DNA from: JABGQS01 sp963674545
Lineage (GTDB): Bacteria > Bacillota > Clostridia > Christensenellales > SZUA-584
DNA length: 64,000 bases
Direction: 5' to 3'
Assembly (NCBI GenBank): GCA_963674545.2
Contig: CAXXFB010000001.1
Coordinates: 992,001-1,056,000 of the forward strand
In this document: piece by piece, positions 8,873 through 19,402 of the stretch
Layout of the letters: every line of letters starts with the position of its first letter
How positions within the stretch are numbered: position 1 is the stretch's first letter
The notes under the pieces: model-generated
The model's input: the letters and a program-made list of their open reading frames with translations, nothing else
What the model was told of the DNA's origin: nothing
Databases searched by the model: none
Made by a program: the position numbers and the translations under genes

Positions 8873-9211
8873 ATTCATCATAAACATCATTCTGATAATA
8901 TTCTTACAATTATTCTTCTGCTTTTATATAACAAAAAAACCGCATTCATTACCACTGAGGCGTCCGAGCCATCCTAGCGTAACAATACGTTTTGATTTCA
9001 TGCTTTGCGTATTCGTCTTTCGTACGAACTTGCTTTTCACTAAAATGAGAGTACAAATGCAGTAAATTTTAGTGAGAATATGCTGTTTTCATTAAAACAT
9101 CACAATTGAACCCCTTTGTTAAACACGCCCATTTTTATATCATCTAATCCATATAAGGTTATTATTTCTTTAAATATTAAAGTATGTTTGTCAAGTACAC
9201 AATAAAACTCA
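8873..9211. other. AT-rich intergenic region with one long inverted repeat
   Basis: No credible gene is visible. The only structure I see is a perfect 10-bp inverted repeat, TCACTAAAAT at 9037-9046 and ATTTTAGTGA at 9066-9075, with a 19-nt centre. It could be a protein-binding site or a relic of a mobile element end. Confidence 0.4.
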
Positions 9212-9250
9212 ATATAAAAACAAGAAGAAACATTAAGCTCCTTCTTGTTT
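9212..9250 (-). terminator. Intrinsic terminator of the subtilase/anchored-protein operon
   Basis: A 10-bp perfect stem (arms 9218-9227 and 9241-9250, AAACAAGAAG/CTTCTTGTTT) is followed on the minus strand by a U-rich run. It lies about 70 nt after the stop of the cohesin-like gene. Confidence 0.75.
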
Positions 9251-9320
9251 GCAGCGATTTTTTTAATACTCAATATCAACTATTTTACTAACATATAGTT
9301 TCTGTCGAACCACTTGCCAA

Positions 9321-10655
9321 TTATCCCTGTTTTTCAGTACGTTTTGATTCTTTGTGCTCATACATCCTTTTATCCGCCAGCTTTTTAAATATACCCGTTT
9401 TGCATAACAGCATAGTTAGCAATACGCTTATCAGTGCTGCTGCTAAAAGTGATATTATATATACTACCGCCGAAACGCCTGAATCTGTTTTATCAATTTC
9501 TTTTTCTTCGTTTGCTTTTGCTTCTTCACTCGCAATCTTTGCCTTAGCTTCTGCAAGTTCTCCGCTCAGGGTCGTTATCTGATTATCCGCTTCGCCAAGA
9601 GATATCTGCATTTGCTCTATAGTAGCCTTTGCGTCTTCTAAAGAAGCGTTAGCAGCTTCCAGTTCCTGAGCAGACTTATTATCAAAGTTACTTATTGCGT
9701 CCGGCAGAATCTCACTGGTCACCAAATAGCTAGAGCAATGATATATCTCGAAAGTCAGCATTCCGTTCTCATCTACAACTGCCGATACTTTACCTTCCAT
9801 TACATTTGCTTCGCCGTAATAATAGTATAGATATACGGTATCCCCCGGAGCATTGCCTTCAGCTTTAAATGTAAACTGCAGCATTCCCGGCAGCTCGCCG
9901 CTGTGTTTGAAATGCAGCTGATATGTATCCAGCCCTCCGGCTGCTTCTGAAACCTCATCCAGCTTTTCGAAGCTTAGCTCAAGATTCAACGACTTTATTC
10001 CTTTAATATCAGTCAGCTTTGCAGGGTCTATCGTACACTTATATGTGCCAAAATCAACAATCAGCTTATTTTTATTGTCGATCAGTTGCTTTAAAAGGCT
10101 TTCCGGTATTTTATAATCATCCTTCATAACAGCTTCTATGACTTCACCTTCCTTCGCCTCATCCGCTGCAGCTTCAACTATCTCCCAGCCCTCAAGCGGC
10201 TTTGGCGTAGCGTTTGGGTCGGGCGTCTTTGGTACGCCGACAGTTACTTTTTTTGATGCTCCTCCACATGAAACTGATTCTGATGGTGGTGCGCCTCCTG
10301 TTAATCTCGAAACCTTGTTATTACTCAAAGACAAGGAACCCGAAGTGCCTATTCCGCCCTTGCATTTAAGCTTAACTGTAATAAGTGTAACCGTAGTGCT
10401 TTTATTTGCTTCAACCTGCCAAACACCCGTTGGATTCCCTGAAACCAGTTCAAAAAAGTTGCTATCATAATTCAGAGTTGCCTGAGCAGCTGCAGCATCG
10501 CTAACAGTTACCTTTACAGTATAAGTTCCTGTTTCTCCTGTAACCAATGTACTTGGCCCTGAGATGCTAAAAGAAGCGCTTGCAGCCATTGGTTGCATAG
10601 GGAATAGCGTCAACATTAACATAATAATAATCAAAAAACTTATGCTTTTTTTCAT
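9321..10655 (-). CDS. Membrane-anchored cohesin-like surface protein with GGDEF-derived cytosolic tail
   Basis: A 444-residue secreted protein. A signal peptide (about 1-25) is followed by a beta-sandwich with cohesin-like features (about 27-145; ATLNYDSNFFELVSG). A TPDPNATP linker comes next, then a conserved domain (about 160-330; DDYKIPESLLK, YLYYYYGEAN, FEIYHCSSY), a coiled coil (about 340-385), one membrane helix (about 393-418) and a short cytosolic tail. The last 20 residues include KLADKRMYEHKESKR, identical to the C-terminus of the nearby diguanylate cyclase. A paralogue lies at 27732-29138. The start has GAGG 7 nt upstream and lies 9 nt after the dockerin subtilase gene, so a docking role is likely but inferred. 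The cohesin call rests on pattern, not a search. Confidence 0.65.
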   Translation of the reverse strand: MKKSISFLIIIMLMLTLFPMQPMAASASFSISGPSTLVTGETGTYTVKVTVSDAAAAQATLNYDSNFFELVSGNPTGVWQVEANKSTTVTLITVKLKCKGGIGTSGSLSLSNNKVSRLTGGAPPSESVSCGGASKKVTVGVPKTPDPNATPKPLEGWEIVEAAADEAKEGEVIEAVMKDDYKIPESLLKQLIDNKNKLIVDFGTYKCTIDPAKLTDIKGIKSLNLELSFEKLDEVSEAAGGLDTYQLHFKHSGELPGMLQFTFKAEGNAPGDTVYLYYYYGEANVMEGKVSAVVDENGMLTFEIYHCSSYLVTSEILPDAISNFDNKSAQELEAANASLEDAKATIEQMQISLGEADNQITTLSGELAEAKAKIASEEAKANEEKEIDKTDSGVSAVVYIISLLAAALISVLLTMLLCKTGIFKKLADKRMYEHKESKRTEKQG

Positions 10656-10664
10656 CTTTTTACC

Positions 10665-13600
10665 TCACTTTGAATGAATATTGTATGTTCCTAGAATATG
10701 CGCCCTGATGTATAAAATATCATCAATATCTATTTCGCCATCTTTGTTTACATCCGCAGCTTCTTTTTCGTAACTACTAAAATTATATGTATTTAGTATA
10801 TCTGCGCGGATATATAAAATATCATCAATATCTATCTTCCCGTCTCCGCTAATATCAGCCAAAATAGATATAGTTAGCGAATCTTTGACAGTGCCGTCTA
10901 TCACAAGCTTAACTACCATACCGGAGGCAACCAGCTCACCGTTGTATTGAGTTCCGTTTTTGTCATATACCTTAATATCATCAGGGTTGTTTGACAAATT
11001 GGATTTAAGTTCGGTGACTGACGTTTTTATCGAAATGTCTTTCAACAGCCCGGCAGACCTGTCAACAGTATATACTGATGATTCAAGCTGTTCTAATTCA
11101 GTTACAGTAATGAGGCATGTGCCATCCACTCCGTCGGCTGTTCCATAAATAGTTGCAGTACCTTTTGCGACCGCTTTAACTTTCCCGTTTTGATCGACTG
11201 TAGCCACGCCTGTGTTGCTGCTAGACCATGTGATCTGCGGATACGTCGCATCTGCCGGTAAGACTTCCGCGGTCAGCGTTACCGTATCACCTTCCATCAA
11301 CTCTTCGGAGCTGCTGCTGAGCAGCACACTTACGACAGCTTTTTTACTGACAGTCACTGCACACGTGCCGGATACGCCGTCTGCGGTCGCAGTGATATTC
11401 GCTGTACCGACACCGACTGCCGTTACAAGCCCGCTTTGATTTACCGTTGCCACATCAGTATTGTCGCTTTCCCAAAAAACTTCCTGACTTGATGCGTTCG
11501 CAGGCAGGACATTTGCTGTCAGCGTTTCTGAGTTGGTATCTATCAAGCTCAGCGTTTCTTTGTTCAATTCCACACTCGACACCCGGACGTATACGGTCAC
11601 CTCATATGTAACTGATTTGTCCTGATATGTAAGCGTGACTGTTTGAGCACCAGGAACTGTGTTGTCAAATCCTGAAGCCGTTACATCATTGCCGTCAAGC
11701 ATCTTCATGTCGCCGCTGCTGAAGTTTGCCAATATAGACAATCCGGTAAGGTCCAGCGCCTCTCCGTCCAGATATTCTAGCTTGCCAGGCTCTGATATCA
11801 TCTCCAGGCTGACCAAGGTACTCGATTCTCTCGTTATGTTAAACGTATATGTTTTAGTCGTAGAGCCGTCCTGAGCCGTTACTACTATTTCCAGTATATT
11901 TAATCCTTCATTTATTCTCAGGTTGTTTAGGGCGCATGAGGACTTCTCATATCCGCACTCTTCCATCATATATCCGTTTAAATAGACTTTGCTTGTAGCA
12001 AACCCGCTTTCAAGCACAAAATACAACTCCGAACTGTTATATGAGTTTTCTACTGAATAGGAATAATCAATAATATCAGAAGTGAACTCTTCACCAAACT
12101 CTACTGCGCCTCCATCGCCTCCAACGTATAACAATAAGCTGCATACATTTACATTGTCTATTGCCGGTGCTGCCATTCTTGTAATACTTATCGTATATGT
12201 CTTCTGTGTAATCCCGTCTTCTGCCGTTACTTCTATGGCAAACGTGTTCAGCCCTACGTCTAGATTTAACTCAACATCCCATATACTGCCCATTCCGTCC
12301 TGCCATATAAGCGTGCTCTCATCATAAATAACTATTTCTGAATTCTCATTGCTTGAGGTTTCAATTTTTAAAACATCATCAGCATAGGCTGCATCAAACG
12401 AATATGTATATACAGCGTCTTCCAAAAATACATTATAACGATTTGAATTATTACTGAAAGCCAGGCTATTTAGCTCAGCCTTACTGCTGACAGTATTAAC
12501 AATTAAGGTGTATGTCCTTTGAGTCACTCCATTTGCGGCTGTTACAACAACAGTAAATACAGTATTCATTGGTGCGCTATTCAGCGTTTCCCAGTTGGTT
12601 GGCTCGTTATCCGCGACCAATGCAGCGTCTTTGAATATCTGATACGTAGCTCCTGTATTTGCAGCAACAGGATGCAAAGTCAACCCTGCACTTCCATTTG
12701 CGTAGTGTTCATATGAAATAACATCGCTGTCAAAGCCATCAATTTTTCTCCCAGCTACCAGAAGATTGCATAAATCTGCATTCGACTCATCCGACACTGC
12801 TCTTGTGACATCGACCGTATAAGTTTTTGTATACCCAAGCGCCGGGTGCGAAACTTCGAAAGTAAACTCATTTAGACCTACATCCAAAGTCGTTTGATAT
12901 CCTATATCTGCTGTTTCAGATATTACAACTGAGCCCTTCTTTACTACCACAGTTGCATCATCATTCTCTGTGTATACTTTAAATGCTATTTCTGCGGTTG
13001 CATTCGGTACATCCAAATCATAATCCAACAGTGATGGATTGAAATTCTCTATCTTATAATCATAATATCCTGTATTATCCGAATAATTTGACGATACTAT
13101 GCTGTTTGCTGATAAGCTCTGCAAATCTAACAAAGAATCAGAGTTTTTTCTATGTATCAGGAATGTATATGTTCTCTGTACGTTCGGTTGCGAAGTCAGT
13201 ACGATTTCAACTTTGTTGGTGCCGGCAGTGAAATCTATCTCAGCAGATTGGTCTGTCCCAAGAAGATCACCATTCAGGTATATTGTATATGATGCATCTG
13301 CATCTACCGGATATACAGAAACCTGGGCACTGAGTATTTCATTTTCTATTGTTTTATCATAAGTATATCTGTTCTGTTCAAATGACGGTTCAAACCAATC
13401 TCCCCCACCGTACTCACTGCTAAATACTATTTGGAACGGATATGCTTCATTCTCCGCCTCTGCTCTTGTAATGTTTACTGTATAGCTGCGTGTATCACCG
13501 TTTTCAGCAGTTACTTCCACACTCAGAGTTTCTGTTCCTGCGCTTGGAATATCAACAACATACGGTGCATTGCTGCTTAGCAGCGTAGTTCCATCGAATA

Positions 13601-16600
13601 TTTTATATGTAGCTTTTTCCGTATCTGAAACACCTGGCTTCAGTTCACATTGCGTGAAGTAATTAGGCATCTCTAGATCAATAACACTATCTACGATTAT
13701 CGTTTTATCTACAACGAACTCTCCCCAGACGCTGTCTGAGAAAGTCATGTGTTCATCCCCAAAATCTATTATGCAGCTTCTCAGATAATCATTGTCGCTT
13801 TTAATGATTACCGAAACATCACAGGTAGCAGTAAAGTCTCCATCGACCGTTGTCACAGTTATCGTAGCATCGCCTTCCGCTACGGCACTGACGACACCGT
13901 CCGATACGGTTGCTACGCTTTCATCGCTGGAAGCCCATGTAACGCTCTTGTTAGTGGCATCAGAAGGCTCAACAGTTGCTATAAGTGTATCAGTATCTTC
14001 CAGCTCCAGCACAAGAGTCTCTTTATTAAGGCTCACGCCTGTCACTGGTGTTGTGACCTTGACTACACATGTAGCTTCAAAGCTGCCATCCACGGTAGTT
14101 ACTGTTATCGTTGCTTCGCCGTCACCTATTGCAGAAACAAGACCGTCTGATACGAGTGCAGCCCCTTCATTGTTTGATGACCATGTCACACTTTTATTCG
14201 TTGCATTTTCCGGCAAGACCGTTTCGGTCAGTTGGTAAGTATCTCCCGTAAAAAGGTCTATCGGTCCTTCATCCAAGCTTACGCCCGTTACCGGAACTAC
14301 GACGTTTACATCACATGTAGCTTCAAATCCGCCGTCCACAGTTTTTACTGTTATTTTAGATGTGCCTTCACTAACAGCACTAACAACACCATCTGTAACC
14401 GTAGCCACGCTCTCATTGCTGGATGTCCATGTAACACTTGTATTACTTGCGTCAGGAGGCTCTACGGTGGCTGTAAGTGTATAATTTTGTCCCACTGACA
14501 ATTCAATAGAAGATGTATTCAGGCTTACCCCCGTCGCCGGCCTTACAACTTCAATCTCTTTTGATCCAACAATCATATTTACATCGTTTGAGGTCGCTTT
14601 TACTGTGACAGTTCCAAGCGCTACTCCTGTCAGAAGACCGCTTTCGTCTATCGTTGCTTCGCCAGTGTCGTTTTCTATGCTCCAGATATAGCTTTTGTCA
14701 TCAGCATCACTCGGCAATACTTGTGCGTTCATCTGCAGTGTAGTTGAAATGTCTATAATATCACTCGTACTGGTTACTTCTATAGACGTTACATACTTTC
14801 CGGGCATTGTTGCTGCCTGCAGTTCTGGAAAAGCATACGTAGTGTTTCCATCCATTGTCCATGTCGAAGTAAAATCGAAACCTGTGAAAGTTGATTGTTG
14901 TGAAAGCTGCGTTCTATCTACAGAAACCGCGTTGTCAGTACCGTATCCAACACCCATAGGTATGCTGTCAATGTAATAATTATCGGTTGTTGAACCGCCG
15001 TCATTGATCCCCCCTACAATACCGCCATAATAAGGGTCATATAAAGGATTAGTCGTCTCGCTGCCGACTCCTCCTATATCGTAACAGTGCGATACACTGC
15101 TTGACATTCCCGATATGCCTCCGGCATAACTGTATTGAACTGCGCTGCTGAAAATTTCACCTGTATTATAACAGTTGCTGACAGAGCCCCATCCCGTTAT
15201 GCCTCCTGCGACACAGTAATAGGAACTGCTTCCGTTTACACTGCCCATGTTGAAACAGTTTTCTATTGTATTAGAGTCGGCCTTGCCCGCAATGCCACCG
15301 ACATTGCAATAAGGAGACCCGTTCGAGCTGATGTCTCCGGTATTATAGCAGTTGATTATTGTGCTGCTGCCAACGGCGTGCCCCACTATGCCGCCGACAT
15401 AGCTATAACCGGCGCTGCAGTCAGCGCTAATGCTGCTGCCTTCAAGCCCTGTATTCTGAACCGTTGCACTGTCGATATATCCAAACAAGCCGGCCAGTAC
15501 ACCCGATGCGCTTGATATGTTTTGATATAAGCCTTCGATAGCGTATCCGTTTCCGTCGAATACTCCTGAAAACGGTGTGTCAACAGTCCCGATTGGTATA
15601 AATCCTTCTCCCGAATTATAGAAATCGCCACTTTCAGTAAAATCAGATTCTGTGAATACAATATCGTTTGCCATGCTGAAATGTGCAGTCGGAAAATAGC
15701 GCACATCGTTCAAGTCAGTTTTTGTAGAGATTATATATGGAAGCGATTCTGTTCCCTCACCGTCAAAGCTTACGAATTTAGCATAAAGCGTTGTATCTGC
15801 GCTAATCGTATCAACATCAAAATCCCAAGGGTTTATACAAGCGGCTTCTTTATACCATCCTATAAAATCGGCATCGGCTAATGTCGGATCGGCTGGTTTG
15901 GTGATTTTATCTCCGTTTGACAGCACCTGGATCTCTACAGCGCTTCCGCCCTGGCTGTCAAACGTCGCAACAAAGTAGCTGGTAGCCGCTGTGTATGCAT
16001 CAGCTCGCCCATAACCAAAAACACTGTCATACCCGGCGCTGCCAAGGTCATCTGCCGTATCAAACATGAGCTGTTTTATTTCATCTGCGCTCATGTTTGT
16101 GAATCTTGATTCAAGCAGTCCTGCAATTGCAGCAATGTGCGGTGCAGCAGCGCTTGTTCCGTAGAAAGGATTGCTGAACCCTCCTGCGCCTGTAACCGAC
16201 ACACCAGCTGCTCCGCAAATATCTGGTTTCTGCCTTGTTCCCGTCAGCGTAGTGACCGGCCCTCGGGAAGAATAGTAAGCAATATTATCCGGGTCACCAA
16301 CGTTTATAGCGCCCACGGATACCGCTCCCGTAGCTGCCGCCTGCCCGAATATGGAATCCTCAGTTACAATATTGTTGGTATACACCGACGCATCGTAAAT
16401 GTAAATTTCCAGCTCTTTGTCTACAGGGGCATTTTCTGCGAAAACTCTTATTGCAACATCCATTTCAGAACCGGTACTGTTTGTATATAATATCCATTCG
16501 ATCGGGTCATCATTCCCGTTTTGTACATTTTCACTAGACTGAAGCTCAACACTTGCATCTGCAGTTGTCAGGTATAATTGGTAGTCGCTTGATGCGCCTC

Positions 16601-17795
16601 CAAAAGGTTCGTTCCATTGAAGAATAACCCGTATTCTGCTTCCCGGATATAAGTGAGCGTACAAGTTTTGGGTGTCTGTCCCTCTGCTGAAATCAGTATA
16701 ATCCGAGCCATTATTATAAAAGGTACCCTGGTAATGTTTATAAGCAGCATTACCGGCTGAAGTTACATACAGTATATCTTGAGCCGTTGTCAGGTCTTCA
16801 ACATGTTGTGCTACATAACCATCTTCAAAGAAGGGCTCTGCGATCCAACCGATATCGTCACAGATTATCGTACACCCTGCTGCTGCAAGATCGTCTATTG
16901 CATTAGTGAAATCAAAAACTGTATTGCCGCAATCGTGAAAATACAACTGTGCTCCCGGTGCCAAATCATGTACGATTTCCAGCATCGCGGTTCCTTCATC
17001 GCCTCCAATACTGTTCCCCAGAACCGTCAAGCTGGCTGGAAGGTCTCCGCTCACGACTGCTGATGCATAGCTGTCAACACCATCGGATATAATTCCGATT
17101 TTTACTCCGCTGCCGTCAGCGCCCGTGATTGCACGGACATCGTCTGCATTATGCAGCGCATCTCCTTCACTTAGTGCAGAGCCGGTATATAGAACCGGAG
17201 GTATGATTTCTCTAATACTTTTTACTTCGTTTAGAGAAGCCAGTGCATCAAGCGAATTCACATCTACCCATGCTGCTGCAAGCCCGTAGTCCTCATCTTT
17301 ATCTACTATTCTTTTAACATGCTGTTTAAAAATGCTTGTATCCGCACCCTTTTCAAAGTTTATATATACATATATCTCAAGACCGCTCGACTCGCTGTCT
17401 GCGCCATTTATAACCGGAGATATAGCCAGCTGTCCGAGTTTTTCCATTTGGCTTATTATTTGACTTTGTGTTGTTGCAGGAGGCAAAAAGTCCTCATTCA
17501 ACAACTGTAGAAGTCTGGTCGAAAGTTTTTTCTGTGACTCACTCAAAACGTCATTTGGTCCATACTGCCCTGGCAGGTCAACAGGTTTCTCTCCCGTTCC
17601 TTGAAATTCCCCAAGTATATCCTGGGGCACTTCAGGCTGCGGCTCTTCTGTTTGCGTCGGCGGCTGTTTTTCATCTTCTGCCTTTATCGTTGCAATATCG
17701 TATGTGAATATTGATACTAAAATAAGCATTGATATGATCAATGCCAAAATTTTATTTTTAAGAGCCGTCCGACCTGCAGAATTCGCTTTTTTCAT
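10665..17795 (-). CDS. Giant secreted subtilase with GLUG, Ig-like, cadherin-like and dockerin domains
   Basis: A 2376-residue exported protein. Order: signal peptide (about 1-39), prodomain-like region, S8 peptidase (about 225-600; Asp238, Asn349 in TSAGNA, Ser548 in GTSAAAPH), InlB-type repeat (about 606-675), GLUG repeats (about 795-945), four Big_2 domains (about 1001-1340), a series of cadherin-like beta-sandwich domains (about 1345-2040), a further Ig-like domain and two Big_2 domains, a pre-dockerin module, and a type I dockerin (about 2311-2376; DISGDGKIDIDD and DVNKDGEIDIDD). Where subtilases have HGT, this protein has EGT (Glu267), with His276 nine residues on. GGAGG precedes the ATG. 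It should act outside the cell, held by its dockerin; the substrate is unknown. Confidence 0.92.
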   Translation of the reverse strand: MKKANSAGRTALKNKILALIISMLILVSIFTYDIATIKAEDEKQPPTQTEEPQPEVPQDILGEFQGTGEKPVDLPGQYGPNDVLSESQKKLSTRLLQLLNEDFLPPATTQSQIISQMEKLGQLAISPVINGADSESSGLEIYVYINFEKGADTSIFKQHVKRIVDKDEDYGLAAAWVDVNSLDALASLNEVKSIREIIPPVLYTGSALSEGDALHNADDVRAITGADGSGVKIGIISDGVDSYASAVVSGDLPASLTVLGNSIGGDEGTAMLEIVHDLAPGAQLYFHDCGNTVFDFTNAIDDLAAAGCTIICDDIGWIAEPFFEDGYVAQHVEDLTTAQDILYVTSAGNAAYKHYQGTFYNNGSDYTDFSRGTDTQNLYAHLYPGSRIRVILQWNEPFGGASSDYQLYLTTADASVELQSSENVQNGNDDPIEWILYTNSTGSEMDVAIRVFAENAPVDKELEIYIYDASVYTNNIVTEDSIFGQAAATGAVSVGAINVGDPDNIAYYSSRGPVTTLTGTRQKPDICGAAGVSVTGAGGFSNPFYGTSAAAPHIAAIAGLLESRFTNMSADEIKQLMFDTADDLGSAGYDSVFGYGRADAYTAATSYFVATFDSQGGSAVEIQVLSNGDKITKPADPTLADADFIGWYKEAACINPWDFDVDTISADTTLYAKFVSFDGEGTESLPYIISTKTDLNDVRYFPTAHFSMANDIVFTESDFTESGDFYNSGEGFIPIGTVDTPFSGVFDGNGYAIEGLYQNISSASGVLAGLFGYIDSATVQNTGLEGSSISADCSAGYSYVGGIVGHAVGSSTIINCYNTGDISSNGSPYCNVGGIAGKADSNTIENCFNMGSVNGSSSYYCVAGGITGWGSVSNCYNTGEIFSSAVQYSYAGGISGMSSSVSHCYDIGGVGSETTNPLYDPYYGGIVGGINDGGSTTDNYYIDSIPMGVGYGTDNAVSVDRTQLSQQSTFTGFDFTSTWTMDGNTTYAFPELQAATMPGKYVTSIEVTSTSDIIDISTTLQMNAQVLPSDADDKSYIWSIENDTGEATIDESGLLTGVALGTVTVKATSNDVNMIVGSKEIEVVRPATGVSLNTSSIELSVGQNYTLTATVEPPDASNTSVTWTSSNESVATVTDGVVSAVSEGTSKITVKTVDGGFEATCDVNVVVPVTGVSLDEGPIDLFTGDTYQLTETVLPENATNKSVTWSSNNEGAALVSDGLVSAIGDGEATITVTTVDGSFEATCVVKVTTPVTGVSLNKETLVLELEDTDTLIATVEPSDATNKSVTWASSDESVATVSDGVVSAVAEGDATITVTTVDGDFTATCDVSVIIKSDNDYLRSCIIDFGDEHMTFSDSVWGEFVVDKTIIVDSVIDLEMPNYFTQCELKPGVSDTEKATYKIFDGTTLLSSNAPYVVDIPSAGTETLSVEVTAENGDTRSYTVNITRAEAENEAYPFQIVFSSEYGGGDWFEPSFEQNRYTYDKTIENEILSAQVSVYPVDADASYTIYLNGDLLGTDQSAEIDFTAGTNKVEIVLTSQPNVQRTYTFLIHRKNSDSLLDLQSLSANSIVSSNYSDNTGYYDYKIENFNPSLLDYDLDVPNATAEIAFKVYTENDDATVVVKKGSVVISETADIGYQTTLDVGLNEFTFEVSHPALGYTKTYTVDVTRAVSDESNADLCNLLVAGRKIDGFDSDVISYEHYANGSAGLTLHPVAANTGATYQIFKDAALVADNEPTNWETLNSAPMNTVFTVVVTAANGVTQRTYTLIVNTVSSKAELNSLAFSNNSNRYNVFLEDAVYTYSFDAAYADDVLKIETSSNENSEIVIYDESTLIWQDGMGSIWDVELNLDVGLNTFAIEVTAEDGITQKTYTISITRMAAPAIDNVNVCSLLLYVGGDGGAVEFGEEFTSDIIDYSYSVENSYNSSELYFVLESGFATSKVYLNGYMMEECGYEKSSCALNNLRINEGLNILEIVVTAQDGSTTKTYTFNITRESSTLVSLEMISEPGKLEYLDGEALDLTGLSILANFSSGDMKMLDGNDVTASGFDNTVPGAQTVTLTYQDKSVTYEVTVYVRVSSVELNKETLSLIDTNSETLTANVLPANASSQEVFWESDNTDVATVNQSGLVTAVGVGTANITATADGVSGTCAVTVSKKAVVSVLLSSSSEELMEGDTVTLTAEVLPADATYPQITWSSSNTGVATVDQNGKVKAVAKGTATIYGTADGVDGTCLITVTELEQLESSVYTVDRSAGLLKDISIKTSVTELKSNLSNNPDDIKVYDKNGTQYNGELVASGMVVKLVIDGTVKDSLTISILADISGDGKIDIDDILYIRADILNTYNFSSYEKEAADVNKDGEIDIDDILYIRAHILGTYNIHSK

Positions 17796-18138
17796 TTAGT
17801 GCCTCCGATGCTTATAAATTGAATATATCTCAAGAAGAATATTATACTATACTTTCCGTTTATATTTGCATATTAGATTACTTACAATACTATCATATGC
17901 TTATTATCAGTTCAATAAATAAACACCGGTAAAAAACCAGAGTTGTAATGAATGGTACAAATAAAGAGCCAAATATCGACTTATCTGAGATATACGGCTT
18001 TTTTGATTCATTCAAATATAATAAAAGCTATTTCAAACAACTCAACAACACTCTCAAATATAAAACTAATATGCATAAAAAAGTTACGCGATCCTTAAAA
18101 ATACTTTTTGAATACTTATGTTTTGAATAAAATCCCTT
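17796..18138. other. AT-rich intergenic region upstream of the subtilase gene
   Basis: This holds the ribosome site of the subtilase (GGAGG, about 17803-17807) and a minus-strand TATAAT-like element near 17846, without a convincing -35. I see no gene: a 60-codon plus-strand frame here has biased AT-rich composition and no ribosome site. No terminator is visible for the diguanylate cyclase gene. Confidence 0.4.
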
Positions 18139-19173
18139 TTATTTATTACGCTTAGACTCCTTGTGTTCATACATCCTCTTGTCCGCCAGCTTGATAACAT
18201 CTTGCGGTTCTTCGCATTCGCTTCTGACTGCATACCCCCTGCTTACAGTAATGTTAAAGTCAAGCAGCCTCTTGCACTGTTTCTCATTTTCTATCCGTTC
18301 AAATACTAATCTTGCATTCTCAATAGACGCCCCAAGAAGAACTACCAGAAATTCGTCACCGCCGTATCTTATAACAAAATCTTCTTCTCTCAAATGTCCT
18401 TTAATGCATGCCGCAGTGTTGCGCAGCACTATATCTCCCACTACGTGACCGTATTCGTCGTTGAGCTTTTTAAAGTTATCTACGTCTATCATAATCATTA
18501 CATAGTCCATTTTCTTGTTTTTAAAAAGCGACTCAGTATACTTTATTACCACATCTATCACACTTCGGCTTAATACTCGTGTTAGTTCATCCTTTATTGA
18601 GCCTCTTAAAAACCTGTCGTGCATCTGATCATATTTTTTCAACATATACTGCATATAATATGCTATAAGTACTGCAGAAATAAAGAAAGCTGACGATTTG
18701 TATATTGTATAGAGAATGTCCGTCTCTGCTGCTGTCAGAACGGAATAGACCGACAACCCAAGCATGACCAGCAGATAGCAAATCTGTATTACTCTCTGCA
18801 TCTTTCCTGAAAAGACCATCATTATCGCAAGCATTACTATTACCATAACAAAGGGAGTTCCGCCGTTTACACCATCAGCTACTACCCAATTTGCAGGAAT
18901 AAATAAAAAACATATGTATATAATATAAATTATGCTTGCTGTATTGAGTGATATAACCTTAAACTTATGAAGTATAAAAACCACTCCGATACATAATATT
19001 ACACTGGCAAATAAATAAAACGATAATATATTCGAAATAAGAAGAACAGTTAATATCGCACCAACAAGTATACCGGAAGCGCTCATTGCCATTACAAGCC
19101 CCTGAATGTTTTTCTTTGTTGATTCATATTGATGGTTTTTGTACATATCAAGAAGCAGATTCTCACTATTCAT
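18139..19173 (-). CDS. Membrane-bound diguanylate cyclase (GGDEF)
   Basis: A 344-residue protein with about five or six hydrophobic segments in the first 170 residues and a C-terminal GGDEF domain that makes cyclic di-GMP. The active-site signature is intact (YGGDEF), and an inhibitory I-site is present (REED, five residues upstream). The metal-binding MIDVDNFKKLND segment precedes it. The ATG at 19171-19173 was chosen because GGAGG lies 9 nt upstream; a TTG further up overlaps that site. Its final KLADKRMYEHKESKR is repeated at the end of the cohesin-like protein at 9321-10655. No known ligand-binding domain is recognisable in the N-terminal half. Confidence 0.93.
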   Translation of the reverse strand: MNSENLLLDMYKNHQYESTKKNIQGLVMAMSASGILVGAILTVLLISNILSFYLFASVILCIGVVFILHKFKVISLNTASIIYIIYICFLFIPANWVVADGVNGGTPFVMVIVMLAIMMVFSGKMQRVIQICYLLVMLGLSVYSVLTAAETDILYTIYKSSAFFISAVLIAYYMQYMLKKYDQMHDRFLRGSIKDELTRVLSRSVIDVVIKYTESLFKNKKMDYVMIMIDVDNFKKLNDEYGHVVGDIVLRNTAACIKGHLREEDFVIRYGGDEFLVVLLGASIENARLVFERIENEKQCKRLLDFNITVSRGYAVRSECEEPQDVIKLADKRMYEHKESKRNK

Positions 19174-19356
19174 CAAATAATACCTCCTCAAACATAATTA
19201 AAAAAGAAGCAATCATCAATTACCTACTTATTATACTTTTATTTATGTAATACAATAGTTGAATAATGTGGTATATAATATCTATTCGATATTTGCTATG
19301 ACTATTCCTGCCATACGCTTTTTCAGCCGTATCCTTAGTTGTAATTTTAAGTGTAC

Positions 19357-19393
19357 AAAAAAAGAACAAGCTCTTTTATCCTGTTCTTTTTTT
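19357..19393 (-). terminator. Terminator after the phosphotransferase gene
   Basis: A 12-bp perfect inverted repeat (arms 19357-19368 and 19382-19393; AGAACA/TGTTCT core flanked by A and T runs) directly follows the stop codon on the minus strand. A-runs and T-runs on both sides make it potentially bidirectional. Confidence 0.8.
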
Positions 19394-19402
19394 ATTGCAT
19401 CA

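Noticed and set aside
17948..18130. A 60-codon plus-strand open frame upstream of the subtilase
   Set aside because: No ribosome site, AT-biased composition and no recognisable protein pattern; probably chance.
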